A DNA stretch of 64,000 nucleotides from Boswellia sacra. Lineage: Eukaryota; Streptophyta; Magnoliopsida; Sapindales; Burseraceae. Below, in pieces: positions 1 through 12,046 of this stretch (position 1 is its first letter; each line of letters begins with the position of its first letter). The notes beneath the pieces were generated by a model that worked only from the letters and a program-made list of their open reading frames with translations, had not been told where the DNA came from and searched no databases. A program made the translations under genes and the position numbers. The stretch covers positions 35,190-99,189 of the forward strand of contig SNVD02015085.1 of the NCBI GenBank assembly GCA_013180625.2, written 5' to 3'.

Positions 1-763
1 CTCATATCAAGGGTTTCACCATTTCACCTTAGCAAGAGAGAATTTAGTAAGACATTATGCAAGAAAGAAAATAAATTACAAGAAGAAAATGATTTATTAA
101 TAGTATTAAAAGAACAAAACACAAGAGAGAAAACACAATGTTAAGAGATCCCAGCCAAGAGCCAAGATGTCATAATGGGTCACAATTCACCTCTACTTAT
201 AGATACATTTAAGGGCAAACTTATCAAATTACAAAGGGATAATTGTTAAAAATCTTATTGACAATTTGGATCATCATGTGCACTGACTTTGATCACCAAT
301 TTCGACACCAAAATATTTAGAATTTTGATCACATATCTTCATAAAAATTGTAGATATTTCTCTCAGCTTTCTAGAACATCTTGAATCATACAATTTGGAC
401 TCGTATTTCAAGAGATACAATCAAAATACAAAGACATGGTCAGGTTAGGCTAAGATTACAGGCGGGTTTGCTTCAAGAGCATTTTTGGTCCATTAGATGC
501 CCGAATTTCATGACCCTTGTGAAATATAATTTTGTAGACAATTTAATCAGCTTTCCAAAAAATCAATATTTGTACCATTCTGAGCTATAAATAGAAAGTT
601 ATGTACATTTTACCAAACCTGCATAAAAAATCGAATTTAAGATGAAACTAATTCAAAAGATGCAAAAACTACGAATATGCTTAAGTTGAAGAATTTAATG
701 ACTCTATTAATGTAATATGATGAATTAAGCTCTTATTAAACATACAGATTTAAGTGTTCATCA
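1..763 (-). repeat. 3' LTR of the Athila element (partial)
   Basis: Positions 1-763 repeat 9975-10689 with small indels. The outer end is TGATGAACAC on the minus strand, the same as the other copy, and is preceded by a purine-rich tract. The rest of this LTR lies left of the window, so its TSD cannot be read. Confidence 0.9.
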
Positions 764-778
764 CACCCCCTAACCAAC
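764..778 (-). other. Polypurine tract of the Athila element
   Basis: On the minus strand the sequence directly before the 3' LTR is TTGGTTAGGGGGTG. This is the expected position and composition for the plus-strand primer in LTR retrotransposons. Confidence 0.75.
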
Positions 779-2169
779 TTATTGCTAGTCTCTAGCAATT
801 AAAGCATTATTATTCAGTAGTGATTTATAGAATTTTACATCCAAGGTAGTCATTATTCTACTTTCCTTGATTCTATCCATATAAACAAACTCTCAACCAA
901 TTTTTTTTTAATAACTCATTTCCCCTTCAGCCAAGATATTAACAAACCTTCTTTTTGTGCTCAGTCGATACATGATTGTGGGGCTTTTTAGAAAGAAGCC
1001 ATATCGATTCTAATATTTGTCAAGGCTAACAACCTTAGGCAAGGGGCATTAATTCATCATTTTTTAAACAATACATCCTTAACCCATAAAATGAGCCTTA
1101 GGCTAATGACTTTCAAACTAGTTGGCCTTCGGGTATTAGGTGTTAAGACACCTCTACGAGCTTAACGACTCAGGTTGTAGACGCTTTATTTTTGCTTAGA
1201 AAATTGTGTATAATGCAATGTTCGATCCCTTTAAGCTTTCTCCTTAACCCCTGTAGCAAGCTTTAGGCCAATAGCTCCCAAACCAGTTGGTCTTAGGGTA
1301 GTAAGTGTTGAGGCACCCCTTGGGCTTAATTACTCAAACTAAGGAGGCTAAGAGACCAAACTTATCCATAATTGCCTATTTATTTATTTCATCTCTTTCT
1401 TTTTTTGGCTCTCTTTTTTTTGTTCCTTTTTTTGTTCCTTTTCCCTTCCTTTGGTTGTCCTAAACAAAACAAAAGAACTCAAATATTGTAACATTTCAAT
1501 TTGCAGCCCACAATCATGCATCAAGGTATGTGTGTGGGTAAAGAAAGGTTCATAAAAGCTTGCTTAATGAGTACATGAGCAAACAACTAATTAAATGATA
1601 AAGTTGTGAGAGTTCATAGATTTGAATAATTCAAAGAAAAGTGAACATGACAACCTCATTATAAAATTCAAAAACCAAAACTAAATAATAGCAAGATAGC
1701 GAAAATGAGTCCCAAAAGTACAAAATCAAGACAAATAACAAGTCAGTTAGAATGCATTTCAAGAGTTCAAAATTGTACCCCTTTACTCTGCCATTCCTGA
1801 CCCAGAATGCATGTCAAGAGGAATTGAACTCCTTGCACAGCCACTTTAAATCTAATTTTCTTTTTCTTTTTTTTTTGCAAAAAGAAAAAAACATACTTAT
1901 ATCTATTATCCTTTCCCCCTTAACCAAATAAAACATTGTCCTCAATGCTTAAATGTAGAGAGAGAAAGTTTAGGAGACATTATATGAAGCTTCAGTTATT
2001 CAAAAGAAACAACTTGAAAGATAGTTAAATAAATGTAAAAGAAAACAAAAGGCAAGAAAAATTACAAACGAAGCGTCAGATCCAATTTACACTTATTATT
2101 TTGTCCCATTGACCAATTAATTTGAGTTGTTGTTGGACTAGACGAATTGTGTAAAATAAGTGAATTTAT
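779..2169 (-). other. Non-coding 3' region of the Athila element
   Basis: I see no supportable gene here. An imperfect duplication of about 85 bp occurs at 1091-1180 and 1256-1342. At about 1913-1955 the minus strand has a TTGAGGACAATG block followed by a GGGGG tract, a signature common in Athila 3' regions. A T-run at 1858-1877 reads as an A-run on the minus strand, downstream of the LOG-like sequence. Confidence 0.6.
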
Positions 2170-2739
2170 CTAGTTGAGGCATGATTGATCATGTTCATAA
2201 TCAACTGCTTCTAATTTGTCAAGCAATTCATCAGTAGTAGTGGCAAAAACAAGGATCCATCGCATCGAATGTGGGATAAAATTCTGTTCTACATCTTCAT
2301 CAACAAAACGTAATAAGGGATCAAAGAAATTATTAATATTCAATAAACCTATGAGTTTTTGATGGACATTCAGTTGTGCCAAAGAGGCAATTTGAAAATT
2401 TTCTCTGAAATTACCAAGGCTACCTGGTAAGGCAATAAAGGCATCTGAATTGATAAGCATATATGCCATGCGTTCATGCATAGATGAGACCTTTAGCTCC
2501 TGCCCAACTATTTTTCCAGTGATGCTTTCCACAGCCAAAGCTCTAGGAATAACACCTAAAACTTGATTGCCTCCTAAGAGTGTAGCTGTTAGCATATAAC
2601 CCAGTAACCTGAGACTACCGCCCCTATAAACTGAATGAATCTTTCTCTCAGCTAATAATCTACTAAGATAGTTTGCTATTTCTACAAACTCTCTACTTTT
2701 TTCAGGTCAAGATCCACAAAATACACATATCTTTTGGAT
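2170..2739 (-). pseudogene. LOG: LOG-like cytokinin phosphoribohydrolase pseudogene inside a retrotransposon
   Basis: LOG enzymes release active cytokinin bases from cytokinin riboside monophosphates in the cytosol. The minus-strand translation shows the family in order: ICVFCGS at the start, LLAERKIHSVYRGGS (normally VYGGGS), VLGVIPRALA, ITGKIVG, MHERM, SDAFIALPG, then IGLLNI and a C-terminal tail ending at a TAG (2170-2172). The length of about 190 residues is close to a full LOG. Lesions: a TGA at 2707-2709 just after CVFCGS, no in-frame ATG upstream, and the PGGxGTxxE motif altered to PGSLGNFRE. The Arg of MHxR and the last Glu are kept. No intron is visible, whereas plant LOG genes have several, so the copy is RNA-derived. 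It lies in sense with gag-pol, between integrase and the 3' LTR. Family assignment is firm; loss of function is very likely. Confidence 0.88.
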
Positions 2740-3009
2740 TTGACGAGCTGAGGTTCCCTCTATGTCTAAACAACTCTTTGATTATGTGTGTAAAAATGAA
2801 GAACAAGAGATGTTTTATTTATGGAGTGCAATAAGATATTGCAATGATAACTCCTATACGGGTAGCTCAGCTGTTTGTTGAAAAAGTTTGACAATAAGAC
2901 ATAGAAATTCAAAAATGGTAGAAATAAAAATTATAACATGCATGCATAATTCAAACGAAAGATGATGACGTAAATTAAAAAATGACAACAAAAATTCAAG
3001 AATGACAGT

Positions 3010-3610
3010 ACATGCATATATACAGGTAGTTGTGACTGTGGCTCACATCTTCCTCTGGTTTTACATCGAGAAATGGCTTAAACACATTTTATGAGTTGGG
3101 GATATGCTTTCCATCTAGTTTTCTCATAAACTGGCAAACATGGTCGTTTTGAGTAAGATTTCCAAGACTATATTATGCATGCTCTTCTCGAAATTGGATC
3201 CATAGTTTCAAGATTTCATGTTGCACAATTCCACAAGGATGCATCTCAAGAGTCAATAAGACATTGTTCAAAGAGTCCCTACTCAGACCATTGGTGAATT
3301 GAAGCTTATCCTCTCGATTGTTAGACACAAACCCTAAAGAGGGGCAACGCTGGTTACAAGTCCATTATGCACATTTGTAATAGACTTGTAATCTTTTTGT
3401 TCTTCACTTTTTGGCGTAAGAGCTTCTTCTTAAACTTGACATATGAGAAACAAAACTGTCTGGAGATTCACAATATAATCAAACTTTGGTTTCAATTAAC
3501 CATCTTAAATCAATAGGAATACCCTTAAGCATGAACATCCTTAGTCTTTCTACTCGTGCTTTGTAAATTTTAAGCAAATCATTTTGAGGAAGAGAGAGAA
3601 AATGTGTTTT
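3010..3610 (-). pseudogene. Degenerate ORF of unknown function between integrase and LOG
   Basis: The minus strand keeps coding-like stretches with few stops, for example KARVERLRMFMLKGIPIDL at about 3500-3560 and SRDSLNNVLLTLEMHPCGI near 3240-3300, followed by WIQFREEH. At least three stops or frame changes break it. I do not recognise the family. It sits where Athila elements may carry an env-like or extra ORF, so it may be the remnant of one, or part of the same capture as the LOG copy. Confidence 0.35.
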
Positions 3611-3720
3611 TATATTGAGAGAATGGTATTCATTTGAAAAGAAAACAAGAGAAAAGAAAATGAATGCAAAATGAGCAACAGTTTTTAGGAACTGAGAAAC
3701 CGACCAAAAAAAATCAATCC

Positions 3721-4720
3721 TTAAAAAGGATCGACTAAAGTAATGGGCTCTTCATTTTGATCAAAATTTTCAGAGAATGGTTTTAACCGTTGTCCATTAA
3801 CTTTAAAAACATTATCATTCTTTGGGTTCTCAATTTCAATAGCTCCATGAGAAAAAAATATTTTTAACAATGAAAGGTCCAATCCAATGAGATTGAAGTT
3901 TATCAGAAAACAAATGCAATCTTGAATAATCACACAAAAGAGCTTTGTGTGAAGGTTCAAAAGATTTTCTAACAATGTGTTTGTCATGGAAAACCTTCAT
4001 TTTTTCTTTGTAGATCTTAGAATTATCATAAGCGTCATAAGTTCACTTAGTTAGAGTTTACGTAATTTGCAAGCATCATCGAAATTTGTGTTAAATATTT
4101 TAATGGCCCAATAAGCTTTATGCTCAAGTTCCACAGGCAAGTGACAATGTTTCCCATAAACTACTCTATAAGGAGACATACCCAGTGATGTTTTGAAAGC
4201 AGTTCGGTAAGCCCAAAGTGCATCATTAAGTTTTAAGGACCAATCTTTACGGCTTGGGTTAACCATTTTTTTTCTACAATTTGTTTTACCTCCCTATTTG
4301 CTAATTCAACTTGTCCACTTGTTTGTTGGTGATAAGGGATATAAACTTTATAAGTGATTCCATATTTCTTCATTAAGGTTTCAAATTGCTTGTTACAAAA
4401 ATGTGTCCCCCTGTCACTAATAATAGCTCGAGAAATTTCAAATCAACACAAAATATTCTCTTTCAAGAATTTGATAACTGTTTTGTGATCATTGTTTCGA
4501 CATAGAATTACCTTGACCCATTTTGAGACATAATCTATTGCGACAAGAATGTAAACAAAACCAAATGATGGTGGAAATGGTCACATAAAATCAATACCTC
4601 AATAGTAAAAAATTTTAATAATAAGAATGGTATTCAAAAGCATCATGTTTCGTTTTGAAATAGATCCCAATTTTTGACAATTTTCACAAGTTTTGCAAAA
4701 TGCATGTGCATCTTTAAATA
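3721..4720 (-). pseudogene. Athila integrase (broken)
   Basis: Integrase inserts the cDNA into host chromatin. The minus-strand reading, pieced across frames, gives a zinc-binding CKTCENC segment, a first Asp in GIDF, a second Asp in ISDRGTHF and the Glu in [12 protein letters not shown], so the DDE triad can still be recognised. Next come the typical Athila stretch [17 protein letters not shown] at 4051-4266 and the C-terminal HGAIEIENPKND with VNGQRLKPF at 3721-3987. Stops at several points separate the pieces. It is the downstream end of pol, after RNase H. Confidence 0.85.
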
Positions 4721-4729
4721 AGATGGGCA

Positions 4730-6480
4730 AAAAAAATCCACATTGCAAGATTTTTACAGCTGTTTTTCTTGATAAGAAGTGTCCCCCTCATGCTTCAGAA
4801 TGATAAAAATTAATAACACTACTTACCTCATGATCGGGTACGCATCTTCTAAGTATTTGGTGAGGACAATATTTAAACAGATACAGATCATCCCAATTAA
4901 AATTTTCACCTCAGCAAAAACTTATTTTTGTCTTGGGTAATCCAGTGAGGTGGCATTTCTCTTGTTGCAAGAAAATTTACAATCTAGTAAACCAAGGTAT
5001 TGTAGCAATGGAGAATAAAAATTCATTAGGAAAAGAGTCATTGATAGGTGAGGTTTCAAATGATGTCTCTGTTGTCAATCTTAATAAATGATATGCAACG
5101 ACATTTTTGGCCCCTTTCTTATCCTTTATTGTGATGTTGAATTCTTAGAGCAATAAGATCCACTGTATCAATCTAGGTTTTGTATCCTGTTTACACATTA
5201 AATATCTCACAACAGCATGGTCAGTGTAAACAACAGTTGGGAACCAATTAAATAAGATCGAAATTTGTCTAATGCAAATGCTAATGTAAATAGTTCTTTT
5301 TCAGTTGTAGTGTAATTCATTTGTGCATCATTTAAAGTTCTGCTTGTATAGTATATAACATAAGGGTTATCTTCTCTTTTTTGTCCTAAGACAGCACCAA
5401 CGGCATAACTACTCGCATCACACATTAATTCAAAAGGCAAGGACCAATAAGAAGATTGCATAATTGGAGCAGTTGTAAAAAGTCCAATTAACTTATCAAA
5501 GGCATTTTGACATTCTTGAGTCTATTCAAAAGAAGTGTCTTTTATAAAGATATTATAAAGAGGTTTAGATATAGCACTGAAATTTCTTATGAACCTCTTA
5601 TAAGCATGCCCTAAGAATGAACGGACCTCCTTAACTGTTTTTGGGGAGGCAAATGGGAAATCAATTCCATTTTTGCTTTATCCACTTTAATTCCCTTGGA
5701 AGACACTAGATGACCTAAGACAATCCCTAAGGTAACCATATAATGACATTTTTTTTTAAATTCAAAATAAGACCTTTTTCTTCACACATTTTTAGGACTT
5801 TTTCAAGTTTTCAAGACAATTATCAAAAGAATTTCCAATGATAGTTAAATCATCCATGAAAACTTCTAAACAATGCTTAACCATGTCACTAAAAATGCTT
5901 AACATGCATATTTGAAAAGTAGCTGGAGTATTACAAAGTAAAAAAGGCATCTTTCTAAATGCAAAAGTGCCGAAGGGGCATGTGAATATGGTCTTTTCTT
6001 GGTCTTCAAGTGCAATGAGAATTTGATAATATCTTGACTAGCCATCAAGAAACCAGTAGTAGGAATGTCCTGCTACTCTTTCTGAAATTTGGTCAAGGAA
6101 TGGTAAAGGAAAATGGTCTTTTCTAGTGACAACATTTAATTTTCTATAGTTAATGCACATCCTCCAACTAGATGAGAATTGGGCTAGCAATGATTCACCA
6201 TTTTCATTTTTGACTACTGTAATGCCAAATTTCTTAGGTACTACTTATGTAGGACTTATCCACTTACTATCCGAAATAGGGTAGATAATTCCTACATCAA
6301 GTATTTTAAGAACTTCAGTCCTAATTACCTCTTTCATATGAAGATTTAATCTCCTTTGAGGTTGTTGGGATGTTTTGGCATTTTCGTCTAAATGTATTCT
6401 ATGTGTATAAATCAAAGGTTAATGCCTTTCACGTTTTTTAAAGTCTACCCAATTGCATTTTTATGCCTTTTAAGCACTTC
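4730..6480 (-). pseudogene. Athila reverse transcriptase and RNase H (broken)
   Basis: The RT active-site motif appears as FMDD at 5849-5860, within a stretch reading HCLEVFMDDLTIIGNSFDN. RNase H follows at 5207-5461 with MCDASSYAVGAVLGQ (catalytic Asp), then [19 protein letters not shown] and [13 protein letters not shown]. These are standard gypsy RT-RNase H residues. Several stops and frameshifts between 5520 and 6480 break the frame. The segment from 4730 to 5200 is a decayed connection to integrase. Confidence 0.85.
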
Positions 6481-6645
6481 TATCAACTTACCTTATTGTT
6501 AGCTTGTGAGGGATGAAGAAATTACTACAGGATACGTCTGATTCTCCCTAGGATATGTGTATTTTAGTCCTTCAGGTAAATGCTTCGGTTCTAACTTGGG
6601 AGCTTTCTCTTCCTTGCATTCATTCATTTGTCCCAATTCTTCAAA

Positions 6646-7480
6646 TCATGGTTTTGAGCCTTTATTTTCCATTACATATGTACAATCCAGTAAGGAACAT
6701 ATATTAGAAAGAACAGGCTCTAGTTGCATTCTTGATTCTAATGAATTGGCTAAATAGGTTTCTAAAGGGTCATAAAAACTCCCTTTTTGTATATGGTCTT
6801 CCACAACAGTTTTGATCATATTAGTTTCCTCATTTTCATCTTCTTCTTTTTGTGGTTGCTTGCACATATTAAAAATGGTAAGCTCCAGTGTCATATTCCT
6901 AAATGACAACTTCATGACTCCATTCCTGTAATTAATCAAAGCATTAGAAGTTGCTAAAAATGACGCCCTAAAATAATAGGAATTAAATTACATACTGCTA
7001 CTGGTTGTTTATCCAAGATGATAAAATCCACAGGATATATGAATTTATTGACTTGAACTAACACATCTTCAACTATTCCTCTTGGCACTTTAATTAATCT
7101 GTCAGCAAGCAGAAGAGTCATAGAGTTGGTTTTAGCTCACCTAGATTGAGTTTTTAAAAAACTGATTACAGAAGCAAATTCACACTAGCATCAAGATGAA
7201 GTAAAGCTTGTTCAACTTTATGATCTCCAATAATGCATGAAATTGTAGGATAACCAGGATTTTCATATTTCACAACATTATTGCTATGAAGAATAGCACT
7301 TGTTTAGCTAGAAAAGCCTTCTTTTTCATATTCAATTTTCTTTTCATAGTACACAAATCTTTCAAAAATTTTGCATGAGAAGGTACCTATTTATTCATAT
7401 CTAGCAAGGGAATATTGACCTTTTCTTGCTTGAAAATTTCAAAAATTTCAGAATTATGATTTGGCTTCTTTTGAGTGGCT
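6646..7480 (-). pseudogene. Athila aspartic protease region (broken)
   Basis: The protease cleaves the gag-pol polyprotein. The minus-strand frames read through a protease-type LLDLGASVNLLP segment at about 7140-7210 (DLGAS in place of the usual DLGAS/DTGA triad), an ILGRPF-like segment near 6960, then NYRNGVMKLSFRNMTLEL at 6870-6939. This order is typical of Athila. The part at 6646-6939 is an open linker towards RT. Frame breaks separate the pieces. Confidence 0.75.
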
Positions 7481-7518
7481 AATGCTTGAGAAAATAGAGG
7501 CACAGGGGGGGATTTGGT

Positions 7519-9058
7519 TTATTCTTCACTAGATGCTAGTTTGGTAACCTCTTCCTTAACCTTAGAGATCAATTCATCTTCTTTCTCATAAGGTTTAGGA
7601 ATGTGTTTTTCGACAACCTTACCATTACAAAAGGTCATCACTGATTTGGCTTGGTCCGTATAATGGCTATTTGAACTACCCGCACTTGAGTTAGATTGAT
7701 CTTTAGGGTTTTGCAATGTTTGAGAGGGAAATTTCCCTTTTTCTTGGATGCTAAATGTAGATGCAAATTTTGCAAGAGTGTTTATCAAATTTGCTAATAT
7801 TTGAGCAGTTTGACTATTAAAGATCTCTTGCTTTGCAATGAATGAATGTAATGTTTCTTCAAGGTCTTTCCTAGGAGGAGGAGGACATATGATGCGTGAC
7901 CATGAGAATTTTAAAAATTTTGATATGTTTGAAAAGGGACTTTTGAAGATTGTGCATGATTGTCAATTTTTTCAACTAAAATTCGGATGATTTTCTCCAT
8001 TCGGGATTGTAGGTTTGTGAGTATGGATTGTGATTTAACCTTTTGAAAGTGTTTAAGGCAATGGCTTGTTCATGGAGACATTCCCTAAAAGCAGGTTGGG
8101 CAATTATCGGTAGGATGGTCATTCGTAATACAAATGTGGCAGACAATTTCTTGAGCAGAATTCAATTTACCAGTCTTTTTCATTTCTAAAGCCTCGACTT
8201 TTCTTGCTAGAGATGGATATTTGGCTTGAAGGTTATAGTCTTTCCTAAGGTTGTAAACGCCTCCACTGGATGTCGAAGGTGGAGTTTTGCTTGGTACCTC
8301 ATAGGTGCCAACAGTGTCTCAAATTTGGGCTTTTTTTGCTAGTGAGTCTATGTAGTCAATTGCTTCCTTCGGGTCCTTATTTCTTGCTCGTTACACATTA
8401 GTTCTACTAGTTGCTTACCTTGAGGTGTTAACCCTTTATAGAAATTTGCAACTAATCTCCAAGTTTTAAAACCATGGTAAGGATAGGTATTAAGTAATTC
8501 TTTATACCTATCCCAATACTGATAAAGGGTTTCTCCTGGTTTTTGAGTAAAAGTGCTGATTTACCTTTTAAGAGAATTTGTTCTATGGGAAGGAAATTTT
8601 TTTTTCAAAAGTTGTTGTTTCATCTTATCCCATGAACTAATGGAACTTGACCTCAAATTTCACAACCATGTTCCAGATTTATCTTTTAAAGAAAAAGGAA
8701 AAAACTTTAATCTAATGGTGCTTATGCTAAAATTTAGGTCACCGTAATAGTTACAAACTTCTTCAAAGTTTTTTAAGTGTGAATATGGGTTCTCTACATA
8801 AAGGCCATGAAAGGTGGGTAAAAGTTGAACGAAACTCTGTTTAAAGTTCAAATGGATTACATCGGGAGGAAAAACTAAACAAGATGGTGGACAAGTCCTC
8901 ATCCAATTCATGTAATCTCTAAGTGTTCTTGGTTGGTTTTGGTCATTTTGTTGGGAATAATTGTCCCCTTCATTTGTGAATGTCTCAACTAGGTTATTGG
9001 CTATATTTTTTGGGGAAGATGATGTTTTCCTAACAAGTCTACCACTAGATGCACATGA
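7519..9058 (-). pseudogene. Athila gag (broken)
   Basis: Gag forms the virus-like particle. The reading begins near 9050 without an in-frame ATG, runs through RTLRDYMNWMRTCPPS and FPPDV, then LLPTFHGLYVENPYSHLKNF and FFPFSLKDKSGTWL at 8660-8800, all strong Athila gag hallmarks. Downstream pieces such as KKFPSHRTNSLKR, TFTQKPGETLYQYWDRYK and WRLVANFYKGLTP are in frame with stops between them. The C-terminal part (7519-7788) is a low-complexity linker to protease. Confidence 0.88.
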
Positions 9059-9178
9059 CTAAAATTTCATGCAATTTTAAAAGAGAAGAGGAAAGAAAAG
9101 ATGAGCACATAAAAAAAAAAATTAAGATCTAAAATGAGAAAAGAAAATTCTTACAATTTTGCACGCCAAATTTTAACT

Positions 9179-9196
9179 TCTCTAGCAACGACGTCA
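9179..9196 (-). other. Primer binding site resembling tRNA-Asp
   Basis: The minus strand reads TGACGTCGTTGCTAGAGA six bases after the 5' LTR. The usual Athila site, complementary to tRNA-Asp, is TGGCGCCGTTGCCGGGGA. All five differences are C-to-T or G-to-A transitions. Confidence 0.65.
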
Positions 9197-9202
9197 AAAG
9201 CT

Positions 9203-10689
9203 TGACACATCCAAAAAAAGGATTATCTCCCAAGTATAGGAGTGTCAAAGTAATAAACCCGACAAGAGTAGGGTCGATCCAAAAGGAAGGGGATTTACCA
9301 GTACAAACTAAAGGATGAGAAATATGATATAAATAAGAAGATGATATTAACAAATAAAAGTAAAGATGGTAGGTGGTACAATCGACCATTTAACTATAAA
9401 ACAAAAATAAGAGGCGGTAAAATCGATCATGGGAATAGGTGGTAAAACCTCCTATAGTGAAAGAAAAATTTCATAAGCTAGAAATAGGATTGAAATACAC
9501 AAGTAGGAGGAGTTAACACAATAACAATGAAAGCTAAGGGTATGGGATCTGCCCTTGATATATCAAATAAAAATAAATAATCCAATTATAACTCAATTAG
9601 AATCCACACATCAAGGAGTTTCCAATCAGAAGGTATGTTATTTAGGCCCATTTTAGTTATATGAATTATATTTGTTTCATTAGCAATATTTATACCACTT
9701 CTTATAAACAGGTTCAAGCATCTAATGTGCCATTCACCATATGTCTATAACAAATCAAGATTCCTAACTGGACTTATGTCGATAAGGTAAAACCATATGA
9801 CGTCTAGAAAGGATCCAAGCATTTGATGTGCCAAGATTGTCTAGAATGGATCAAGAGCTCCACTTTACGAGTGGTGTCACGATTGATTAAGAAAATAAAT
9901 ATGAGATATATAAAATAAACAACACAAGATTATGATTATTAAGCACATATCAAAGAGTTAGAAAATCCTTATTCTCATATCAAGGGTTTCACCTTTTCAC
10001 CTTAGCAAGACATTAGGCAAGAAAGAAAATAAATTGCAAGAAGAAAATGATTTATTAATAATATTAAGAGAACAAAACACAAGAGAGAGGGCACAATGTT
10101 AAGAGATTCCAGTCAAGAGCCAAGAAGCCCTATTGGGTCACAATTCACCTCTATTTATAGATACATTTAAGGGCATACTTGTCAAATTACAAAGGAATAA
10201 TTGTAAAATATCTTGTTGATAATTTAGATCATCATGTGCATCGACTTTGATCACTGATATTGGAACCAAAGTATTTAGAATTTTGATAACATGTCTTTAT
10301 GAAAGTTGTAGATATTTCTCTCAGCTTTCTAGAACATCTTGAATCATACAATTTGGATTTATATTTCAAGAGATCCAATCAAAATATAGAGACATGGTCA
10401 GGTTGGGCTAAGACTACAAATGGGTTTGCTTCAAGCACATTTTTGGTCCATTTTAGACACTCGAATTTCATGATCCTTATGAAATACAATTTTGTAGATA
10501 ATTTAATAAGCTTTCCACCAAATCAATATTTGCACCATTCTGAGCTTCATCAAAAACTTAAATTAAGATGAAACTAATTCAAAAGATACAAAAACTACAA
10601 ATATTTTTAAGTCGAGAAATTTAATAACTCTATTAGTGTTATATGATGAATTAAGCTCTTGTTAAACATACACATTTAAGTGTTCATCA
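9203..10689 (-). repeat. 5' LTR of the Athila element
   Basis: This is a 1487-bp LTR starting TGATGAACAC and ending TGTGTCA on the minus strand. The part from 9975 on repeats 1-763. The PBS lies directly inside. The outer flank (TCTTGCATTCC) matches 53649-53659 of the other Tat element, which fixes the junction. Confidence 0.88.
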
Positions 10690-10919
10690 TCTTGCATTCC
10701 CACATCCTATGATAATGACTTAGTAATGAGGCCAAAAATCCTAGGAAAAGAGACTTGACCTTGCATATGTGGGAGAAATAAGGTTTGAAGGCTGAAAGTT
10801 TGTTTATGCCCTTGCAGACATGCATGCATGCATGGCATGAACACCTTTGTTTTGCAGCCATCACAGTTTGGGTTAGACAAGGTGGTCGTTTAATAAGATA
10901 AGAGGAACTAGTAATTAAA

Positions 10920-12046
10920 ATGGCCGCGTCCAACAACAACAACCAAGAAAAGGTCTAATTGAGAGCTAACATGACTGCATTCCAATAGCAAATGGCCCAA
11001 CTCATTGAAGCGCTCCAAAATGGGCCCAACTACATGAACCAGCCATCGCCTGAAGGTAATGGTGATGGTGAGACTAGCCGAGGTAAAGATAGGGGGAAAA
11101 GCCAAGCCCTTCAAGACGAACTTGAATCGGTCAAGTAGTTGGCCAAGGACATGGAGAAGGTCCAATCTCTCTTGAAGAAGAAGGGGCTGAAAGGTGTCGA
11201 AGATCTAGATGATATCTTGCTCACAGGGGACAGTGACCTGCCTTTGAAGTTTTGCCTACCAGACTTGCCCAAGTTCAATGAAAAGGGCAATCTGAAGACA
11301 CATTTGAGATAGTATACAGTTGTCATTACCACCACTCTTTTATCGAAGGAGTACATCTTGAAGTACTTCATGCTATATTTAGAAGATGATGCAGTAGTAT
11401 AGTACCATGATCTTCCAAAAAGAGTTTGAGGTTTGTAGAGCAATATTGCCACAATACCTAATTGGGGGTAACTTTGAGGGATTTGGAGACGACGCGCCAA
11501 AATTCCAATGAAACCTTCTCAGAATACTTCATCCGTTGGAGGGCCAAAGCCAGTAAGATGATCACGAGACCCATGGAGAAGGACCAGATTTGGATGGTGA
11601 TTAATGGAGCCCATGCCTTCATTAGAGATGGGCTTATGGGCTTTCCAATCAAAACTTTCAAAGACTTTTATGATTTGAGCATCCAAATAAAAGATTTGAA
11701 GGCCAAGTAGAAAAGAAGCAACAACAACTACCCTAAAAGAAATCAAGGGAAGTATGACCAAACTAGCGAGTCAGATGACGAGGATATAGAAGAGCATCAA
11801 CCAAGAAAGTTCAATCATTTGGGACAACCCTTATTTGAAGTATTTAAGGAGCTCCGTGCCCAATTTGTGTTGTTCCCATTGACACCAAAGCCTCCACGAA
11901 ACCCAGGACCAGCTAACCACAAGCATCATGAAGATTATGATTTCCACCAACAAACTGGCCATATCACTTACACATGCCATCGCCTTTGGTATGAGATACA
12001 GGACCTGATTGATAATGGAAGAATTCCTGACCTGGAGAAAGAATAA
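10920..12046 (+). pseudogene. Tat-type gag (broken)
   Basis: Start ATG at 10920-10922 (MAASNNNNQEKV). Conserved Tat gag segments follow: LAKDMEKVQSLLKKKGLKG, LPDLPKF, YFMLYLEDDAVV, TQLGVTLRDLETTRQNSN, FIRWRAKASKMITRPMEK, and a final HQQTGHITYTCHRLWYEIQD resembling a degenerate zinc knuckle plus the usual IQDLID end. In-frame stops occur at 11310-11312, 11427-11429, 11458-11460 and elsewhere. A deletion of about 30 bp near 11430 relative to the second copy removes the EDWEELSQ segment. No pol follows the final TAA. Confidence 0.85.

Larger units (their letters stand above)
1..10689 (-). mobile_element. Athila-lineage Ty3/gypsy retrotransposon, left end outside window
   Basis: Two direct copies of one LTR (1-763 partial; 9203-10689) flank an 8.4-kb interior. 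Read on the minus strand the interior gives PBS, gag, protease, reverse transcriptase, RNase H and integrase, then a long 3' region with a LOG-like coding sequence, then a polypurine tract. Gag and protease residues match the Athila branch, which is known for long 3' regions with extra or env-like ORFs. All coding parts contain stops and frameshifts, so this copy cannot be autonomous. The right end abuts sequence homologous to the leader of the Tat element at 53650, so I infer insertion into a Tat element whose other half lies left of the window. Confidence 0.9.

Noticed and set aside
2170..2595. LOG as a working host gene
   Set aside because: No in-frame start, a stop after CVFCGS, altered PGGxGT motif, no introns, and a position between integrase and LTR of a retrotransposon.
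11111..11500. Minus-strand ORF of 129 codons overlapping Tat gag
   Set aside because: It is the antisense shadow of gag, whose plus-strand residues are clearly conserved between two copies.
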